Shown: piece after piece, positions 1 through 9,571 of the stretch
How the letters are laid out: every line of letters starts with the position of its first letter
Numbering within the stretch: the first letter of the stretch is position 1
DNA from: Haloplanus salinus
Lineage (GTDB): Archaea; Halobacteriota; Halobacteria; Halobacteriales; Haloferacaceae
Direction of reading: 5' to 3'
DNA: 64,000 bases
Assembly: GCF_003336245.1 (NCBI RefSeq)
Contig: NZ_QPHM01000001.1
Coordinates: 2,794,113 to 2,858,112 of the forward strand
Notes under the pieces: model-generated
Told to the model about the DNA's origin: nothing
Databases searched by the model: none
What the model saw: the letters and a program-made list of their open reading frames with translations, nothing else
Program-made: the position numbers and the translations under genes

Positions 1-1
1 G

Positions 2-489
2 CCGGCCGGCACCGGCCAGGAGACGCGGATCGTCGTCTTTGCAACCGGTGAGACCGCACTCCGAGCCGAGGAGGTGGCGGACGACGTCCTCAGCCCCGAC
101 GAACTCGAAGATCTCGGGGACGACGACGACGCCGCGAAGGACCTCGCCGACGAAACCGACTTCTTCGTCGCCGAAGCGCCCATGATGCAGGACATCGGCC
201 GGTACTTGGGGACCGTCCTCGGGCCGCGCGGCAAGATGCCGACGCCGCTCCAGCCCGACGACGACGTCGTCGAGACGGTCAACCGCATGAAGAACACGGT
301 TCAGCTTCGGAGCCGTGATCGGCGAACGTTCCACACGCGCGTCGGCGCGGAGGACATGTCCGCCGAGGACATCGCCGACAACATCGACGTGATCGTCCGT
401 CGTCTCGAGGCGGCCCTCGAGAAGGGACCGCTCAACATCGACTCTATCTACGTCAAGACGACCATGGGACCGTCCGTGGAGGTAGAGGC

Positions 490-493
<4 letters not shown>
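2..493 (+). CDS. rpl1: 50S ribosomal protein L1 (5' end outside window)
   Basis: C-terminal 163 residues of archaeal L1, the L1-stalk protein that binds 23S rRNA and also represses its own mRNA in archaea. The reading frame is open from base 2, so about 50 N-terminal residues are missing. The family signature [17 protein letters not shown] and the closing [13 protein letters not shown] segment are clear. It overlaps the next gene by ATGA at 490-493, as in the usual L11-L1-P0-L12 operon. A GTG at 74 lies inside the gene and is not the start. Confidence 0.96.
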
Positions 494-1551
<1,058 letters not shown>

Positions 1552-1566
1552 CTACGGAGAACACCA

Positions 1567-1905
1567 ATGGAATACGTTTACGCAGCACTCATGCTGAACG
1601 AGACCGGCGAAGAGATCAACGAAGACAACGTGACCGCGGTCCTCGAAGCCGCCGGCGTCGACGTGGAGCAGTCCCGCGTCAAAGCGCTGGTCGCCGCCCT
1701 CGAGGACGTCGACATCGAGGAGGCCATCGACACGGCCGCCGCCGCGCCCGCTGCGGGTGGCGCTGCCGGCGGTGCGGCCGACGACGACGACGACGACGAG
1801 GGCGACGAGGCCGCCGACGAGGCCGAGGAGGAGGAAGCCGCCGAAGAGGAAGAGGACGAGGACGAAGAGGCCAGCGGCGAGGGCCTCGGCGAACTCTTCG
1901 GGTAG
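1567..1905 (+). CDS. rpl12: 50S ribosomal protein L12 (P1/P2 type)
   Basis: 112-aa archaeal L12. The N-terminal dimerisation domain (residues 1-60, starting [10 protein letters not shown]) is followed by an Ala/Gly hinge, a long acidic run and the C-terminal peptide EGLGELFG, nearly the same as the P0 tail, so every stalk arm ends in the same GTPase-binding motif. It starts 15 nt after the rpl10 stop, with a GGAG-like ribosome site before the ATG. Last gene of the L1-P0-L12 operon. Confidence 0.97.
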   Translation: MEYVYAALMLNETGEEINEDNVTAVLEAAGVDVEQSRVKALVAALEDVDIEEAIDTAAAAPAAGGAAGGAADDDDDDEGDEAADEAEEEEAAEEEEDEDEEASGEGLGELFG

Positions 1906-1930
1906 GACGGCCTACTCCACGCCGTACGAA

Positions 1931-1941
1931 CCGCATTTTTC
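1931..1941 (+). terminator. Possible T-tract terminator after rpl12
   Basis: A run of five T residues (1936-1940) lies 30 nt after the rpl12 stop in otherwise GC-rich DNA. Archaeal termination often uses short T tracts. It is the only such tract before the next gene. Position and composition are the only support. Confidence 0.3.
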
Positions 1942-2002
1942 ACGGCGCGAACCGCGTAGCGACGCGTGGGTTCAAGAGTGAGGAGGCGGCCACCCTCGCG
2001 GG

Positions 2003-3229
2003 ATGCTCCCCGTGCCGGCCGGCGTTCCGACCGTCGGTCTCACGACGCTCGGCTACGCCCTCCTCGGCGTCGCCCTCGGCACCTGTAGCGGGCTGACGCC
2101 CGGTCTCCACGCCAACAACTTCGCGCTCCTGCTGGCGTCGGTCGTGCCGGTACTGCCCGGCCCCACCGTCGCCCTCGGCGCCGCGATGCTCGCTGCGGGC
2201 GTCGTCCACACCTTCCTCGACGTGGTGCCGGCGCTCGCGCTAGGCGTACCCGACCCGGCGACGGCGGCGGTCACCCTGCCCGGCCATCGGCTCGTCCTCG
2301 ACGGTCGTGGCCGGGAGGCCCTCCGCCTGTCGGCGCTCGGGAGCGGCCTCGCCGTCGTCGTCGCCCTCGTCGTCGCGGTGCCCGTAACCCGCGCCGTCGA
2401 GACCGTCTATCCGACGCTCCGGCGCCACCTGCCGGTGTTGCTCGCGGCCGTCGGCACGTTCCTCGTCGGCACCGAACCCACCTGGCGGCGGCGATTCGGC
2501 GCCGTCGCGACCCTCGGCGTCGCCGCGGGGCTGGGGTGGCTCGTCCTCGATCTGGAGCCGACGGGACCGGTCGCAGCGGGCGGCGTCCTCGCGCCGCTTT
2601 TCGCCGGCCTGTTCGGTGCGCCGGTGCTGATCGAGGCGCTCTCGGGCCGTGGCGTCCCGCCACAGGCCGACCCGACGGTGACGCTCGACCGGCGGACGGT
2701 CCTCGGGACGGCGACGGCCGGCGCCGGGGCGGGGGCGCTCGTCGGTTACCTTCCCGGCGTCTCCGCCGCCGTCGGAACGGTGCTCGTCCTCCCCGCCGTT
2801 CCAGGGCGGTCGGGTGCGCGTGGCTTCCTCGTCGCCTCCAGCGGCGCCAGCACGGCGAACACCGTGTTCGCCCTCTTTGCCCTCCTCGCCCTCGGCACCC
2901 CCCGAACCGGCGTGATGGTCGCGATGGAGCGGGCCGACACCGTCGCGTCGGCGGGCGTCCTGCTCGGAACCGTCTGTCTCGCGGCGGCCGTCGGCTTCGC
3001 GCTCGTCGTCTCCGTCGGCGACGCGTACCTTCGGACGGTCGGCCGCCTCGACTACGGGCGAGTGTGTCTCGCCACGGGTGGCTTGCTCGCCGGCCTCGCT
3101 TACCTGTTCGCCGGGAGTCTCGGCCTCGCCGTCTTCGCGCTCGCGGCCGTCGTCGGCCTCCTGCCACCCGCCCTCGGCGTGCGTCGGGTCCACCTGATGG
3201 CCGTGCTCGCTCCGCCCATCGTGTTGTAG
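2003..3229 (+). CDS. TctA-like (tripartite tricarboxylate transporter permease family) membrane protein
   Basis: 408 residues, almost entirely hydrophobic, with roughly ten membrane spans. Two Gly/Pro-rich motifs, [13 protein letters not shown] near residue 30 and [10 protein letters not shown] near residue 250, match the paired GxxPG signatures of the TctA/DUF112 family. TctA normally works with TctB and a periplasmic binding protein; neither is nearby, so substrate and mechanism are unknown. A related gene follows rpl12 in other haloarchaea, so this neighbourhood looks ancestral. The start at 2003 is the first ATG; a GAGGAGG-like stretch lies about 17 nt before it. Confidence 0.8.
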   Translation: MLPVPAGVPTVGLTTLGYALLGVALGTCSGLTPGLHANNFALLLASVVPVLPGPTVALGAAMLAAGVVHTFLDVVPALALGVPDPATAAVTLPGHRLVLDGRGREALRLSALGSGLAVVVALVVAVPVTRAVETVYPTLRRHLPVLLAAVGTFLVGTEPTWRRRFGAVATLGVAAGLGWLVLDLEPTGPVAAGGVLAPLFAGLFGAPVLIEALSGRGVPPQADPTVTLDRRTVLGTATAGAGAGALVGYLPGVSAAVGTVLVLPAVPGRSGARGFLVASSGASTANTVFALFALLALGTPRTGVMVAMERADTVASAGVLLGTVCLAAAVGFALVVSVGDAYLRTVGRLDYGRVCLATGGLLAGLAYLFAGSLGLAVFALAAVVGLLPPALGVRRVHLMAVLAPPIVL

Positions 3230-3297
3230 GGGTGACGACGGCCGTTCCCGGCGCCAGAGTCGCCGTGTGGGGCGACCGGGCCGAAACCCGAAAGACA

Positions 3298-3307
3298 ACG
3301 ATTAAAA
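3298..3307 (+). promoter_or_regulatory. TATA box for the zinc-finger gene
   Basis: The stretch CGATTAAAAC ends 24 nt before the ATG at 3331, the spacing expected for a leaderless haloarchaeal transcript. It directly abuts the palindrome at 3306-3321. Confidence 0.6.
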
Positions 3308-3321
3308 CCCGCCGGCGGGTT
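3306..3321. promoter_or_regulatory. 16-bp perfect palindrome between TATA box and start codon
   Basis: AACCCGCC/GGCGGGTT is a perfect two-fold palindrome that overlaps the end of the TATA box and stops 9 nt before the ATG. A protein bound there would block RNA polymerase loading, so an operator is plausible. In transcript form it could instead be a hairpin, but a leaderless mRNA would not contain it. Confidence 0.45.
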
Positions 3322-3330
3322 CGTACGGGT

Positions 3331-3510
3331 ATGAGCCAGACGGAAGGAAAACAGGAGCGCCAGTGCGTCTCCTGTGGGATCAACATCTCCGGAATGAGCG
3401 CCGCCGCGTTCAAATGTCCGGACTGCGGCCAGCAGATCTACCGCTGTGCGAAATGCCGCAAGCAGAGCAACCTCTACGAGTGTCCCGACTGCGGGTTCCG
3501 GGGGCCGTAA
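3331..3510 (+). CDS. Small two-zinc-finger protein (HVO_2753-like)
   Basis: 59-aa protein with four CxxC pairs (C12/C15, C29/C32, C39/C42, C51/C54), enough for two zinc sites. Size, motif spacing and position before aEF-1beta match HVO_2753 of Haloferax volcanii, a structurally characterised zinc-finger protein linked to swarming and biofilm formation. It is read through in a much longer open frame from upstream, but the TATA box at 3298 and the composition fix the ATG at 3331. The next gene starts 2 nt after the stop, so the two are one transcript. Confidence 0.92.
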   Translation: MSQTEGKQERQCVSCGINISGMSAAAFKCPDCGQQIYRCAKCRKQSNLYECPDCGFRGP

Positions 3511-3512
3511 CG

Positions 3513-3779
3513 ATGGGCAAGGTGGCCGCCAAGATGAAGGTCATGCCGCAGAGCCCCGAAATCGACCTCGACGACCTGCAGGACAGGCTCGAAGCGTCGC
3601 TCCCCGAGGGCGCGAAGATCAACGGGTTCGAGCGCGACGAAGTCGCGTTCGGCCTCGTGGCGCTCCTGCCGACGGTCATCGTCCCCGACGACGCGGGCGG
3701 CACCGAGGCTGTCGAGGAGTCGTTCAGCGGCGTCGACGGCGTCGAGAGCGTCGCCGTCGAGAACGTCGGTCGCATCTAA
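3513..3779 (+). CDS. ef1b: Translation elongation factor 1-beta (aEF-1beta)
   Basis: 88-aa guanine-nucleotide exchange factor for aEF-1alpha. The alpha/beta ferredoxin-like fold of the family is recognisable from [16 protein letters not shown] at the start and the [13 protein letters not shown] end. Usual archaeal length. Co-transcribed with the zinc-finger gene (2-nt gap). Confidence 0.95.
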   Translation: MGKVAAKMKVMPQSPEIDLDDLQDRLEASLPEGAKINGFERDEVAFGLVALLPTVIVPDDAGGTEAVEESFSGVDGVESVAVENVGRI

Positions 3780-3787
3780 CAACGCAC

Positions 3788-3798
3788 CATTTATAATC
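3788..3798 (+). promoter_or_regulatory. TATA box for rpl21e-rpoF
   Basis: CATTTATAATC lies 25-35 nt before the rpl21e ATG at 3823, in an A/T-rich gap between aEF-1beta and rpl21e. It implies a separate transcript with a very short or no leader. Confidence 0.65.
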
Positions 3799-3822
3799 AC
3801 CACCGGAGTAATCAGGTACATA

Positions 3823-4113
3823 ATGCCGAGTTCGAACGGTCCGCTGAAGGGGACGCGCGGCAAGCTCTCGAACGACCCTCGTGAGCGCGGCGCCTCCCCG
3901 CCCCAGCGCGCGATCCAGGAGTACGACATCGGTCAGAAAGTCCACCTCAAGATCGACCCCAGCGTCTCCGAGGGTCGATTCCACCCGCGATTCAACGGCC
4001 ACACCGGCACCGTCGTCGGGACGCAGGGCCGCGCGTTCAAAGTCGAGATCAACGACGGCGGCAAGGACAAGACGCTCATCACGCGTCCGGCGCACCTCAC
4101 GGCCCAGCAGTAG
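3823..4113 (+). CDS. rpl21e: 50S ribosomal protein L21e
   Basis: 96-aa archaeal/eukaryotic L21e. The KOW-like segment with [14 protein letters not shown] and the closing [11 protein letters not shown] are diagnostic. It heads a short operon with rpoF, which begins 6 nt after its stop. Confidence 0.97.
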   Translation: MPSSNGPLKGTRGKLSNDPRERGASPPQRAIQEYDIGQKVHLKIDPSVSEGRFHPRFNGHTGTVVGTQGRAFKVEINDGGKDKTLITRPAHLTAQQ

Positions 4114-4119
4114 CGCGCG

Positions 4120-4476
4120 ATGACCATATTCAAAGAGAAGCTCGACGACGAGTACGTCACCGTCTCCGAGGTCAAGGAACTCCTCGCCGAGGTCGAAGCC
4201 GAGCGGGCCGCCGACGTGGACCGCGAGATGCGTTACGAACTCGCCCGCGCCATCGAACACGTCAACACGTTCGCCGTCCTCGGCGCCGACGAGTCGCGCG
4301 AACTCGCCGAGGAACTGCTCGAACTCGAGCAAGTCGACGAGGCGGCCGCGTTCAAAATCGCCGACCTGCTCCCACAGGACCGTGACGAACTTCGGTCGGT
4401 GTTCGCCCACGGCCGCTACTCGCTCGACGGCGACGAACTCGACGAGGTTCTGAACGTCGTCGCGAGGTACGCCTGA
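4120..4476 (+). CDS. rpoF: RNA polymerase Rpb4-family subunit (RpoF)
   Basis: 118-aa homologue of Rpb4/RpoF, the partner of RpoE/Rpb7 in the stalk of archaeal RNA polymerase. All-helical and acidic, with the HRDC-like end (LLPQDRDELRSVFAHGRY). Placement directly after rpl21e is the standard archaeal order. In Haloferax the operon continues with a DUF655 gene and the rRNA dimethylase ksgA. Here it stops at rpoF and an unrelated gene follows on the other strand. Confidence 0.93.
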   Translation: MTIFKEKLDDEYVTVSEVKELLAEVEAERAADVDREMRYELARAIEHVNTFAVLGADESRELAEELLELEQVDEAAAFKIADLLPQDRDELRSVFAHGRYSLDGDELDEVLNVVARYA

Positions 4477-4494
4477 GCGTCGTTCCGCGTCAGG

Positions 4495-5079
4495 TCACTT
4501 CTCGGGACCGGCTCCGGCGTCGAGGTCGAACATCGCCTTCTCGAACGTCTCCGCCGTCATCGAGTCGACCGTCTCCGAGGACTGAGCGTCGAGTTCCGCC
4601 GCCCGGTCCTGTAATCGCGCGTACTCGTCGCTGGCCGCCAGTTCGCGCTCGGTCTTCTCGGCCTCCAGCACCGCCAGTTTCTCCGCGACGGCGAACCGCT
4701 CACGGATCTGTTCGTCGTACGTCGAGAGCGTGAGGAGTTCGTCGACGGTTGCGCGGAGTTCGTCGCCGTCTACCGGTTTGGTGAGATACGTGTCGAAGTC
4801 CATCTCGGCGATGTCGAAGTCGGGATCGACGGCCGTCACCATCGCCACCCGAACGTCCAGCCCGCGGGTCCTGATCTCTTCGAGGACGTCTTGGCCGGAG
4901 AGCCCCGGCATCCGGCGGTCGAGCAAGACGACGTCGGCGCTGTCGACCTGATCGAGTGCCTCCTCGCCGCTGTATGCCTTCAGTACGGTGTACTCGTCGC
5001 CAGCGAACGCGAGCGCGTAGACGTCGACGACGTCCCGTTCGTCGTCAACGAGAAGCACGGTCGGCTGCGCTGTTGCCAT
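4495..5079 (-). CDS. HalX-domain response regulator
   Basis: 194-aa two-component response regulator. The receiver domain spans residues 7-120, with acidic pocket D12/D13, phosphoacceptor D54 (VVLLDRRMPG) and K101 (YLTKPVD). Residues 125-190 form a charged helical HalX domain, a haloarchaeal output module of unknown partner. A GTG at 5085 would add two residues, but the ATG at 5079 lies 26-33 nt from a TATA-like box (5105-5112) and is preferred. It is divergent from the RAD55-like ATPase gene. No histidine kinase is in the same operon. Confidence 0.92.
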   Translation of the reverse strand: MATAQPTVLLVDDERDVVDVYALAFAGDEYTVLKAYSGEEALDQVDSADVVLLDRRMPGLSGQDVLEEIRTRGLDVRVAMVTAVDPDFDIAEMDFDTYLTKPVDGDELRATVDELLTLSTYDEQIRERFAVAEKLAVLEAEKTERELAASDEYARLQDRAAELDAQSSETVDSMTAETFEKAMFDLDAGAGPEK

Positions 5080-5104
5080 CGTCACCTCGTCGGTGTCGTG
5101 GTGT

Positions 5105-5112
5105 GTTAAACC
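5105..5112 (-). promoter_or_regulatory. TATA box for the HalX regulator
   Basis: On the minus strand the sequence reads GGTTTAAC, 26-33 nt before the ATG at 5079, consistent with a leaderless transcript. Confidence 0.5.
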
Positions 5113-5305
5113 GTGCGGCTCTGCCCGGCGGCGTAACCGCCCTGCCGCGTCGGGTCCCTAGCATCAGCGCTCTATCCCTCGATTCTGCGTAATCAAAAAG
5201 AATATTACCGGCTCACTATAAGGTCTCATTACCTCATGATCTCCGGTGAGTCGTGCCGTTCGCAGGGAGGCCCCCCGCATCCGTTCGTCCCTGCGAGGGC
5301 TCGTG

Positions 5306-5917
5306 ATGTATGATCTTGGTCCCCCGCTGGACGTCACGGTCGAGCCGGGATCGAACCTGCTTCTCTCGGGACCGGCGCTCACCGGAAAGGAACGGCTCGC
5401 GTTCGATATCCTTGCCACGGGGGTTCGAAACGGCGAAGGGGCGATCGTCGTCAGCAACACCGACGGCGCCAAACGCGTGTTCGAGAAACTGGACGAGCGG
5501 ATCGACTACGCCGACCGGCCCGTCGCCGTCGTCGACTGCGTCACCCGACAACAGGGCGTCAGCGAGGCTCGCGACGAGGCGCAGGTCCGCTACACGTCCT
5601 CGCCGGTCGACATGACCGGGGTCGGAATCAAGTTCTCCGAACTGCTGGAGGAGTTCTACGAGCGACAGGCCATCGAGCGCAACCGCGTCTTTCTGGACTC
5701 GCTGTCGACGCTCCTGATGTATTCGGATCTCCAGACCGTCTTCCGCTTCCTGCACGTCTTCACCGGGCGGGTCCAGAGCGTCGACGGCCTCGGACTCTAC
5801 GCCATCGACTCCACCGCCCACGACGACAAGACGATGAACACCCTCAAGCAACTGTTCGACGGCGTCATCGAGACCCACGAGGACGGCGAACCCACCGCGA
5901 ACCTCCCCGACCGCTGA
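5306..5917 (+). CDS. RAD55/KaiC-like ATPase family protein
   Basis: 203 aa from the ATG at 5306; a GTG at 5246 would add 20 Arg-rich residues not expected in an acidic haloarchaeal protein. P-loop-like motif SGPALTGKER near residue 21 and Walker B-like RVFLDSLSTLL place it in the RecA/RAD55 family common as signalling ATPases in Halobacteria. The residue after the P-loop Lys is Glu rather than Ser/Thr, so ATP hydrolysis is doubtful. It is divergent from the HalX regulator, and an A/T-rich block (5190-5222) between them could serve both. The actual role is unknown. Confidence 0.75.
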   Translation: MYDLGPPLDVTVEPGSNLLLSGPALTGKERLAFDILATGVRNGEGAIVVSNTDGAKRVFEKLDERIDYADRPVAVVDCVTRQQGVSEARDEAQVRYTSSPVDMTGVGIKFSELLEEFYERQAIERNRVFLDSLSTLLMYSDLQTVFRFLHVFTGRVQSVDGLGLYAIDSTAHDDKTMNTLKQLFDGVIETHEDGEPTANLPDR

Positions 5918-5971
5918 GGCGGACCGTCCGACGAGCGTGTCATTCATCTCTCCGGACCGAGTACATCATCC

Positions 5972-6394
5972 ATGACCGACGCTACCGAGGCCGACATCCG
6001 GTCCCTACTCGACGCCGAAACCATCGCCGTCGTCGGCTGTTCGGGCACGTCCGGGAAGGCCGCCCACGACGTGCCCGCGTATCTCCAGCGCCACGGCTAC
6101 GAGATCATCCCGGTCAATCCACACCGCGACGAGGTACTGGGCCGCGAGGCCGCCGCCAGCCTCGCGGACGTGGCCGAGCGCGTCGATCTGGTGGACGTGT
6201 TCCGGCCGAGCGAGGAAGTAAGCGGTATCGTCGACGCGGTGATCGAGCGGGTCGAACGGCGGGCGGACGTGTGGGGGCTCTGGCTTCAGTTGGGAATCCG
6301 TGACGATACGGCGGTCGAACGCGCCCGTGATGCCGGTGTCACCGCGGTTCAGGATCGGTGTCTCAAGGTCGAACACGGCCGACTGCGCGGGTGA
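5972..6394 (+). CDS. CoA-binding domain protein (YccU-like)
   Basis: 140-aa stand-alone CoA_binding_2 domain. The Rossmann motif AVVGCSGTSGKAAHDVPAYL near residue 16 and a VDLVDVFRPSEEV segment are typical. Members bind CoA in vitro, but their role in cells is unknown. Convergent with the DUF5798 gene, only 3 nt between stops. Confidence 0.88.
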   Translation: MTDATEADIRSLLDAETIAVVGCSGTSGKAAHDVPAYLQRHGYEIIPVNPHRDEVLGREAAASLADVAERVDLVDVFRPSEEVSGIVDAVIERVERRADVWGLWLQLGIRDDTAVERARDAGVTAVQDRCLKVEHGRLRG

Positions 6395-6397
6395 GCG

Positions 6398-6691
6398 TCA
6401 CTCGTCGGCCGCCGGTGTGTCCCCGTCCCCGGTCGCGGCCGCCTCGGCGTCGACGACGTGTACCTCGGCGGTGATGGCGTCGACGTCGATCCCCTCGCGT
6501 TCGGCGAGGGCCTCGACGATGGCCCGCTGTTCGGCCAGTTCGTGGTCCATCTCGTCGACCCGCGCTTTCGTCTCGTCGACCGTCTTCCGCGTCTCGACGA
6601 CCTGCTCGCGGAGCTGGTTCAGGCGGGCGTAGACGTCCTCGGCCATGTCGGCGATCTGCTGGAGCTTCTTCGCCGTACTTCCAAGTCCCAT
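6398..6691 (-). CDS. DUF5798 family protein
   Basis: 97-aa haloarchaeal protein beginning MGLGSTAKKLQQIADMAEDV. Residues 15-70 form a predicted coiled coil (LNQLREQVVETRKTVDETK), followed by a short acidic domain and a low-complexity Ala/Asp tail. No enzymatic motif. Function unknown. Confidence 0.8.
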   Translation of the reverse strand: MGLGSTAKKLQQIADMAEDVYARLNQLREQVVETRKTVDETKARVDEMDHELAEQRAIVEALAEREGIDVDAITAEVHVVDAEAAATGDGDTPAADE

Positions 6692-6762
6692 ACGTGTGCC
6701 TTCATCGCCGGCCTTGAGTGTGTTTCGGGGTGTGGCGGCCCCCCGACGCTCGACTACGCGGG

Positions 6763-6770
6763 ATTTATGA
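6763..6770 (+). promoter_or_regulatory. TATA box for the 7TM histidine kinase
   Basis: ATTTATGA lies 28-35 nt before the ATG at 6798, in the gap between divergent genes. Confidence 0.5.
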
Positions 6771-6797
6771 CATCGGGAGTCTCAGGATCGCCCGTCG

Positions 6798-8489
6798 ATG
6801 GAGTCGCTCCGCGCCGCCTATCTGTGTGCCTTCACTGCCGCCGCAGTCGCTTGCTTTGCCGGTCTCCATCGGCTCCAGCGTCTCACCGATCCCGACACCC
6901 GTCGCGGACTCGCCGGGTTGCTCACGCTCACCGGCGTGTGGTCGGCCAGCCACGTCGGCCGGCTCCTCCCGCTCGCACCGGACGTGCAGGCGTGGTTCTA
7001 CCTCGTCGGGCTGGTCGTGGGGCTGGGGACCGTCGGGGCGTGGCTCTACTTCTGTTCGGCGTACACCGGCCGCAGATACCACCGCCAACCGTCGATCCGA
7101 CGGAGCGCCCTCGCCCTCTATCTCGTCATCGTCGGCCTGAAGCTCACCAACCCGCTGCATCACTGGTACTTCACCACCTCCACGACCGCCGTCCCGTTTC
7201 CGCACGCGGTGATCGACCTCGGGACGGTACACTGGGTCGTCACGGCGCTCTCCTACGCGCTGTCGGCGGTCGGGTTCTACCTGCTCTACGAGGTGCTGAG
7301 CGAGTCGAAACTGAACGTGACCGCGCTCGGCACGCTGGTCGGGGCGACGGGTCTTCCGGTCGTCTTCTACGTCCTCAGCTTCGGCACGACTGGACTGCTC
7401 ACGCTCCACTACGAGCCACTCGGCGTGGCCGTCTTCGCCATCGGCACGCTCTACGTCGTCGACGACGACTTCGTGGCGGTGCCGCCGTTCTGGCGAACGC
7501 AAGTCATCGACGCCATCGGCGAGGTGATCATCCTGCTCGACGACGAGTCGCGGATCAGGGACGTCAACCGGCGGGCGACCGATCGATTTCCGGCGCTCGC
7601 CGACGCCGTCGGGGCGCGGCTCTCGACGGTCCGCCCGGACTTGGCCGACGCGGTGGCGACCGGCGAAGACGTCGTCGAGGTCGACGCCGAGAACGGCGAT
7701 TCGCGGCGGTACTACTTCCTGAACACCAGCCCGCTCGTCAGCGGGACCGCCGAGGTGGGACGCGCGCTCATCTGCACGGACGTGACGCGTGTCGAACGAC
7801 AGCGACGGAAACTGAAACGGCAGAACGAGCAGTTCGACGACCTGGCCGCGGCCATCACACACGAGTTCCGGAACACGCTGACCGTCGCGGGCGGCTACTT
7901 CCAGGCCGTCGCCGACGGCCACGCTCGCGACGAATCGTCGGCGGTGGAGGCGTGCCGGCGTGTCGAACGGGCCCACGCGCGGATGGAGCGGATCGTCACC
8001 GACCTGTCGATGCTGGCCCGGCACGGAGGAGCCGTGGAGCGGATGCACGAGTGCGACCTGCAGGGGACCGTCGAGGGCGCGGTCGGCACGGTCGAGCCGG
8101 AGGGGGTGTCGGTCACCGTCGACGGGGACGCGACGATCCTGGCGGACCGGTCACGGCTGGGTCGGCTGTTCGCCAAGGCGGTCGAGTTCGCGGACCTGTA
8201 CGGGGACGATGCGATGGTGGTTCGCGCCGAGCGCGAGCGGCTCACGCTCACGGTCGAAGGGGAACCGCTGTCCGAGGGGTCGATCGACCGCGCCTTCGAG
8301 TACGCGGCCCCCGTCCCCTCCGCGGAGACGGGGACGGTGTTTCCGACCATGCGGATCATCGCGCAGGCCCATGGCTGGACGGTCGACCTCGACGCGACTT
8401 ACCGGGACGGCGTCCGAATCGTCCTCGGCGCCGTCGACATGGAGGCGGGCGCCCGTGCGGCCGGGGGCGACGACGAGGTGTCGTCGTAG
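6798..8489 (+). CDS. 7TM-PAS sensor histidine kinase, ATPase domain degenerate
   Basis: 563 aa. Residues 1-222 hold seven hydrophobic spans (N-terminal 7TM sensor of haloarchaeal kinases), residues ~238-330 a PAS domain, residues ~347-410 the dimerisation domain with phospho-His H355 in ITHEFRNTLTVAGG. The C-terminal ~130 residues occupy the place of the HATPase domain, but the N-box reads LFAKAVEFA without Asn, and the DxGxG box is replaced by VEGEPLSEG. It may accept or remove phosphate rather than autophosphorylate. No cognate regulator is adjacent; the HalX gene at 4495 is the nearest. Confidence 0.85.
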   Translation: MESLRAAYLCAFTAAAVACFAGLHRLQRLTDPDTRRGLAGLLTLTGVWSASHVGRLLPLAPDVQAWFYLVGLVVGLGTVGAWLYFCSAYTGRRYHRQPSIRRSALALYLVIVGLKLTNPLHHWYFTTSTTAVPFPHAVIDLGTVHWVVTALSYALSAVGFYLLYEVLSESKLNVTALGTLVGATGLPVVFYVLSFGTTGLLTLHYEPLGVAVFAIGTLYVVDDDFVAVPPFWRTQVIDAIGEVIILLDDESRIRDVNRRATDRFPALADAVGARLSTVRPDLADAVATGEDVVEVDAENGDSRRYYFLNTSPLVSGTAEVGRALICTDVTRVERQRRKLKRQNEQFDDLAAAITHEFRNTLTVAGGYFQAVADGHARDESSAVEACRRVERAHARMERIVTDLSMLARHGGAVERMHECDLQGTVEGAVGTVEPEGVSVTVDGDATILADRSRLGRLFAKAVEFADLYGDDAMVVRAERERLTLTVEGEPLSEGSIDRAFEYAAPVPSAETGTVFPTMRIIAQAHGWTVDLDATYRDGVRIVLGAVDMEAGARAAGGDDEVSS

Positions 8490-8524
8490 CCACGTGGCGA
8501 ACCGGCTGCTGGCGGTCGATCAGT

Positions 8525-9571
8525 TCAGCTCTCCAACCCGATCCGCGGCACCGCCCGCCGGAGCAGGAGATACGCGGCGATACCGAGGGCGACGTAGCCG
8601 GCGACGAGCGGAGGGTACGTCGCGCCGACGCTGTCGACGGCGAGGCGCGCGACGGTGTTGACCGGACTGTACGGGAGCAGCGTCGACCCACCGAACGCGA
8701 CGAGCACGCCCACGGCGTAGAGGAACTGTGCCGCGCGCCGGTCGGGAGCGAGTACGGCGATGGTCGCCCCCAGCGTCACCACCAACAGGGCGAGTGCGCC
8801 CACCACCGCGAGGAGCGCGAGCGGATGACGGACGGTCGTCCCGTTGAAATCGAGGAGCGCGAGCCAGAGTCCGGCCTGTGCGGGCGCGAGCGCCGCCGCC
8901 GCCCACACCTTGCCGTCAACGATGTCGACGGTCGAGACGGGGGCGACTCGAAGGAGCTCCAGCGTCCCCCGATCCACCTCCTCGGTCACGGAGTCGACGA
9001 CCATCGACCCGCTGATGAAGACGGGGAGAAAGCAGAGAAGCGGCAACAGAACGGTGTAGCTGAACCCGTAGTAGGGCGTCGACCCGACCCGCGGCGGGAG
9101 GTCGAGCGGCGTCGTCGAGAGGGTCGCGGACCGCCGTTCCCGCTCCGTCCGCTCGAACGTGGATAACGCGTCCCGTAACTGGACGACGATCACCGTCGTC
9201 CGGACCGACCCGTCGGGTACCGTGGCCGTCACGAACACCCGCCCCGCGCGCCGGTCCGCGAGGAGGACGGCGCTCACCTCGCCGTTCCGGAACGCCGTGC
9301 GCGCTGCGGCCTGCGAATCGTAGGCCACCCCCGCCATCGACGGCTGCTCGTCGACCACGCGAAGCAGGTCGTCGGCGGCGTCGCCGGTGACGCCTACCGT
9401 CGTCTCGTAGCCCTCGACGCTCCCCGGATCGTACAGGGAGACGAGGCCGACGACGAGAAACGAGGAGAAGGCGGCGATGAACAGTTGGATGAGCAGGGCG
9501 AGGACGATGGTTTTCTCCGACCGCAGCGTCGCTAGCTCCCGCCGGGCGATGGATAGTCGCGGATCAACCAA
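8525..9571 (-). CDS. ABC-2 type permease
   Basis: 348-aa membrane protein with the ABC-2 layout: one N-terminal span (residues ~20-45), a ~130-residue extracytoplasmic domain, then five C-terminal spans, with the conserved VDRGTLELLRVAPVS segment before the second half. It overlaps the PrsW-fusion gene by 8 nt and is the last gene of a three-gene operon. It probably pairs with that permease as a heterodimeric exporter powered by the ATPase at 11456. Substrate unknown. Confidence 0.85.
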   Translation of the reverse strand: MVDPRLSIARRELATLRSEKTIVLALLIQLFIAAFSSFLVVGLVSLYDPGSVEGYETTVGVTGDAADDLLRVVDEQPSMAGVAYDSQAAARTAFRNGEVSAVLLADRRAGRVFVTATVPDGSVRTTVIVVQLRDALSTFERTERERRSATLSTTPLDLPPRVGSTPYYGFSYTVLLPLLCFLPVFISGSMVVDSVTEEVDRGTLELLRVAPVSTVDIVDGKVWAAAALAPAQAGLWLALLDFNGTTVRHPLALLAVVGALALLVVTLGATIAVLAPDRRAAQFLYAVGVLVAFGGSTLLPYSPVNTVARLAVDSVGATYPPLVAGYVALGIAAYLLLRRAVPRIGLES

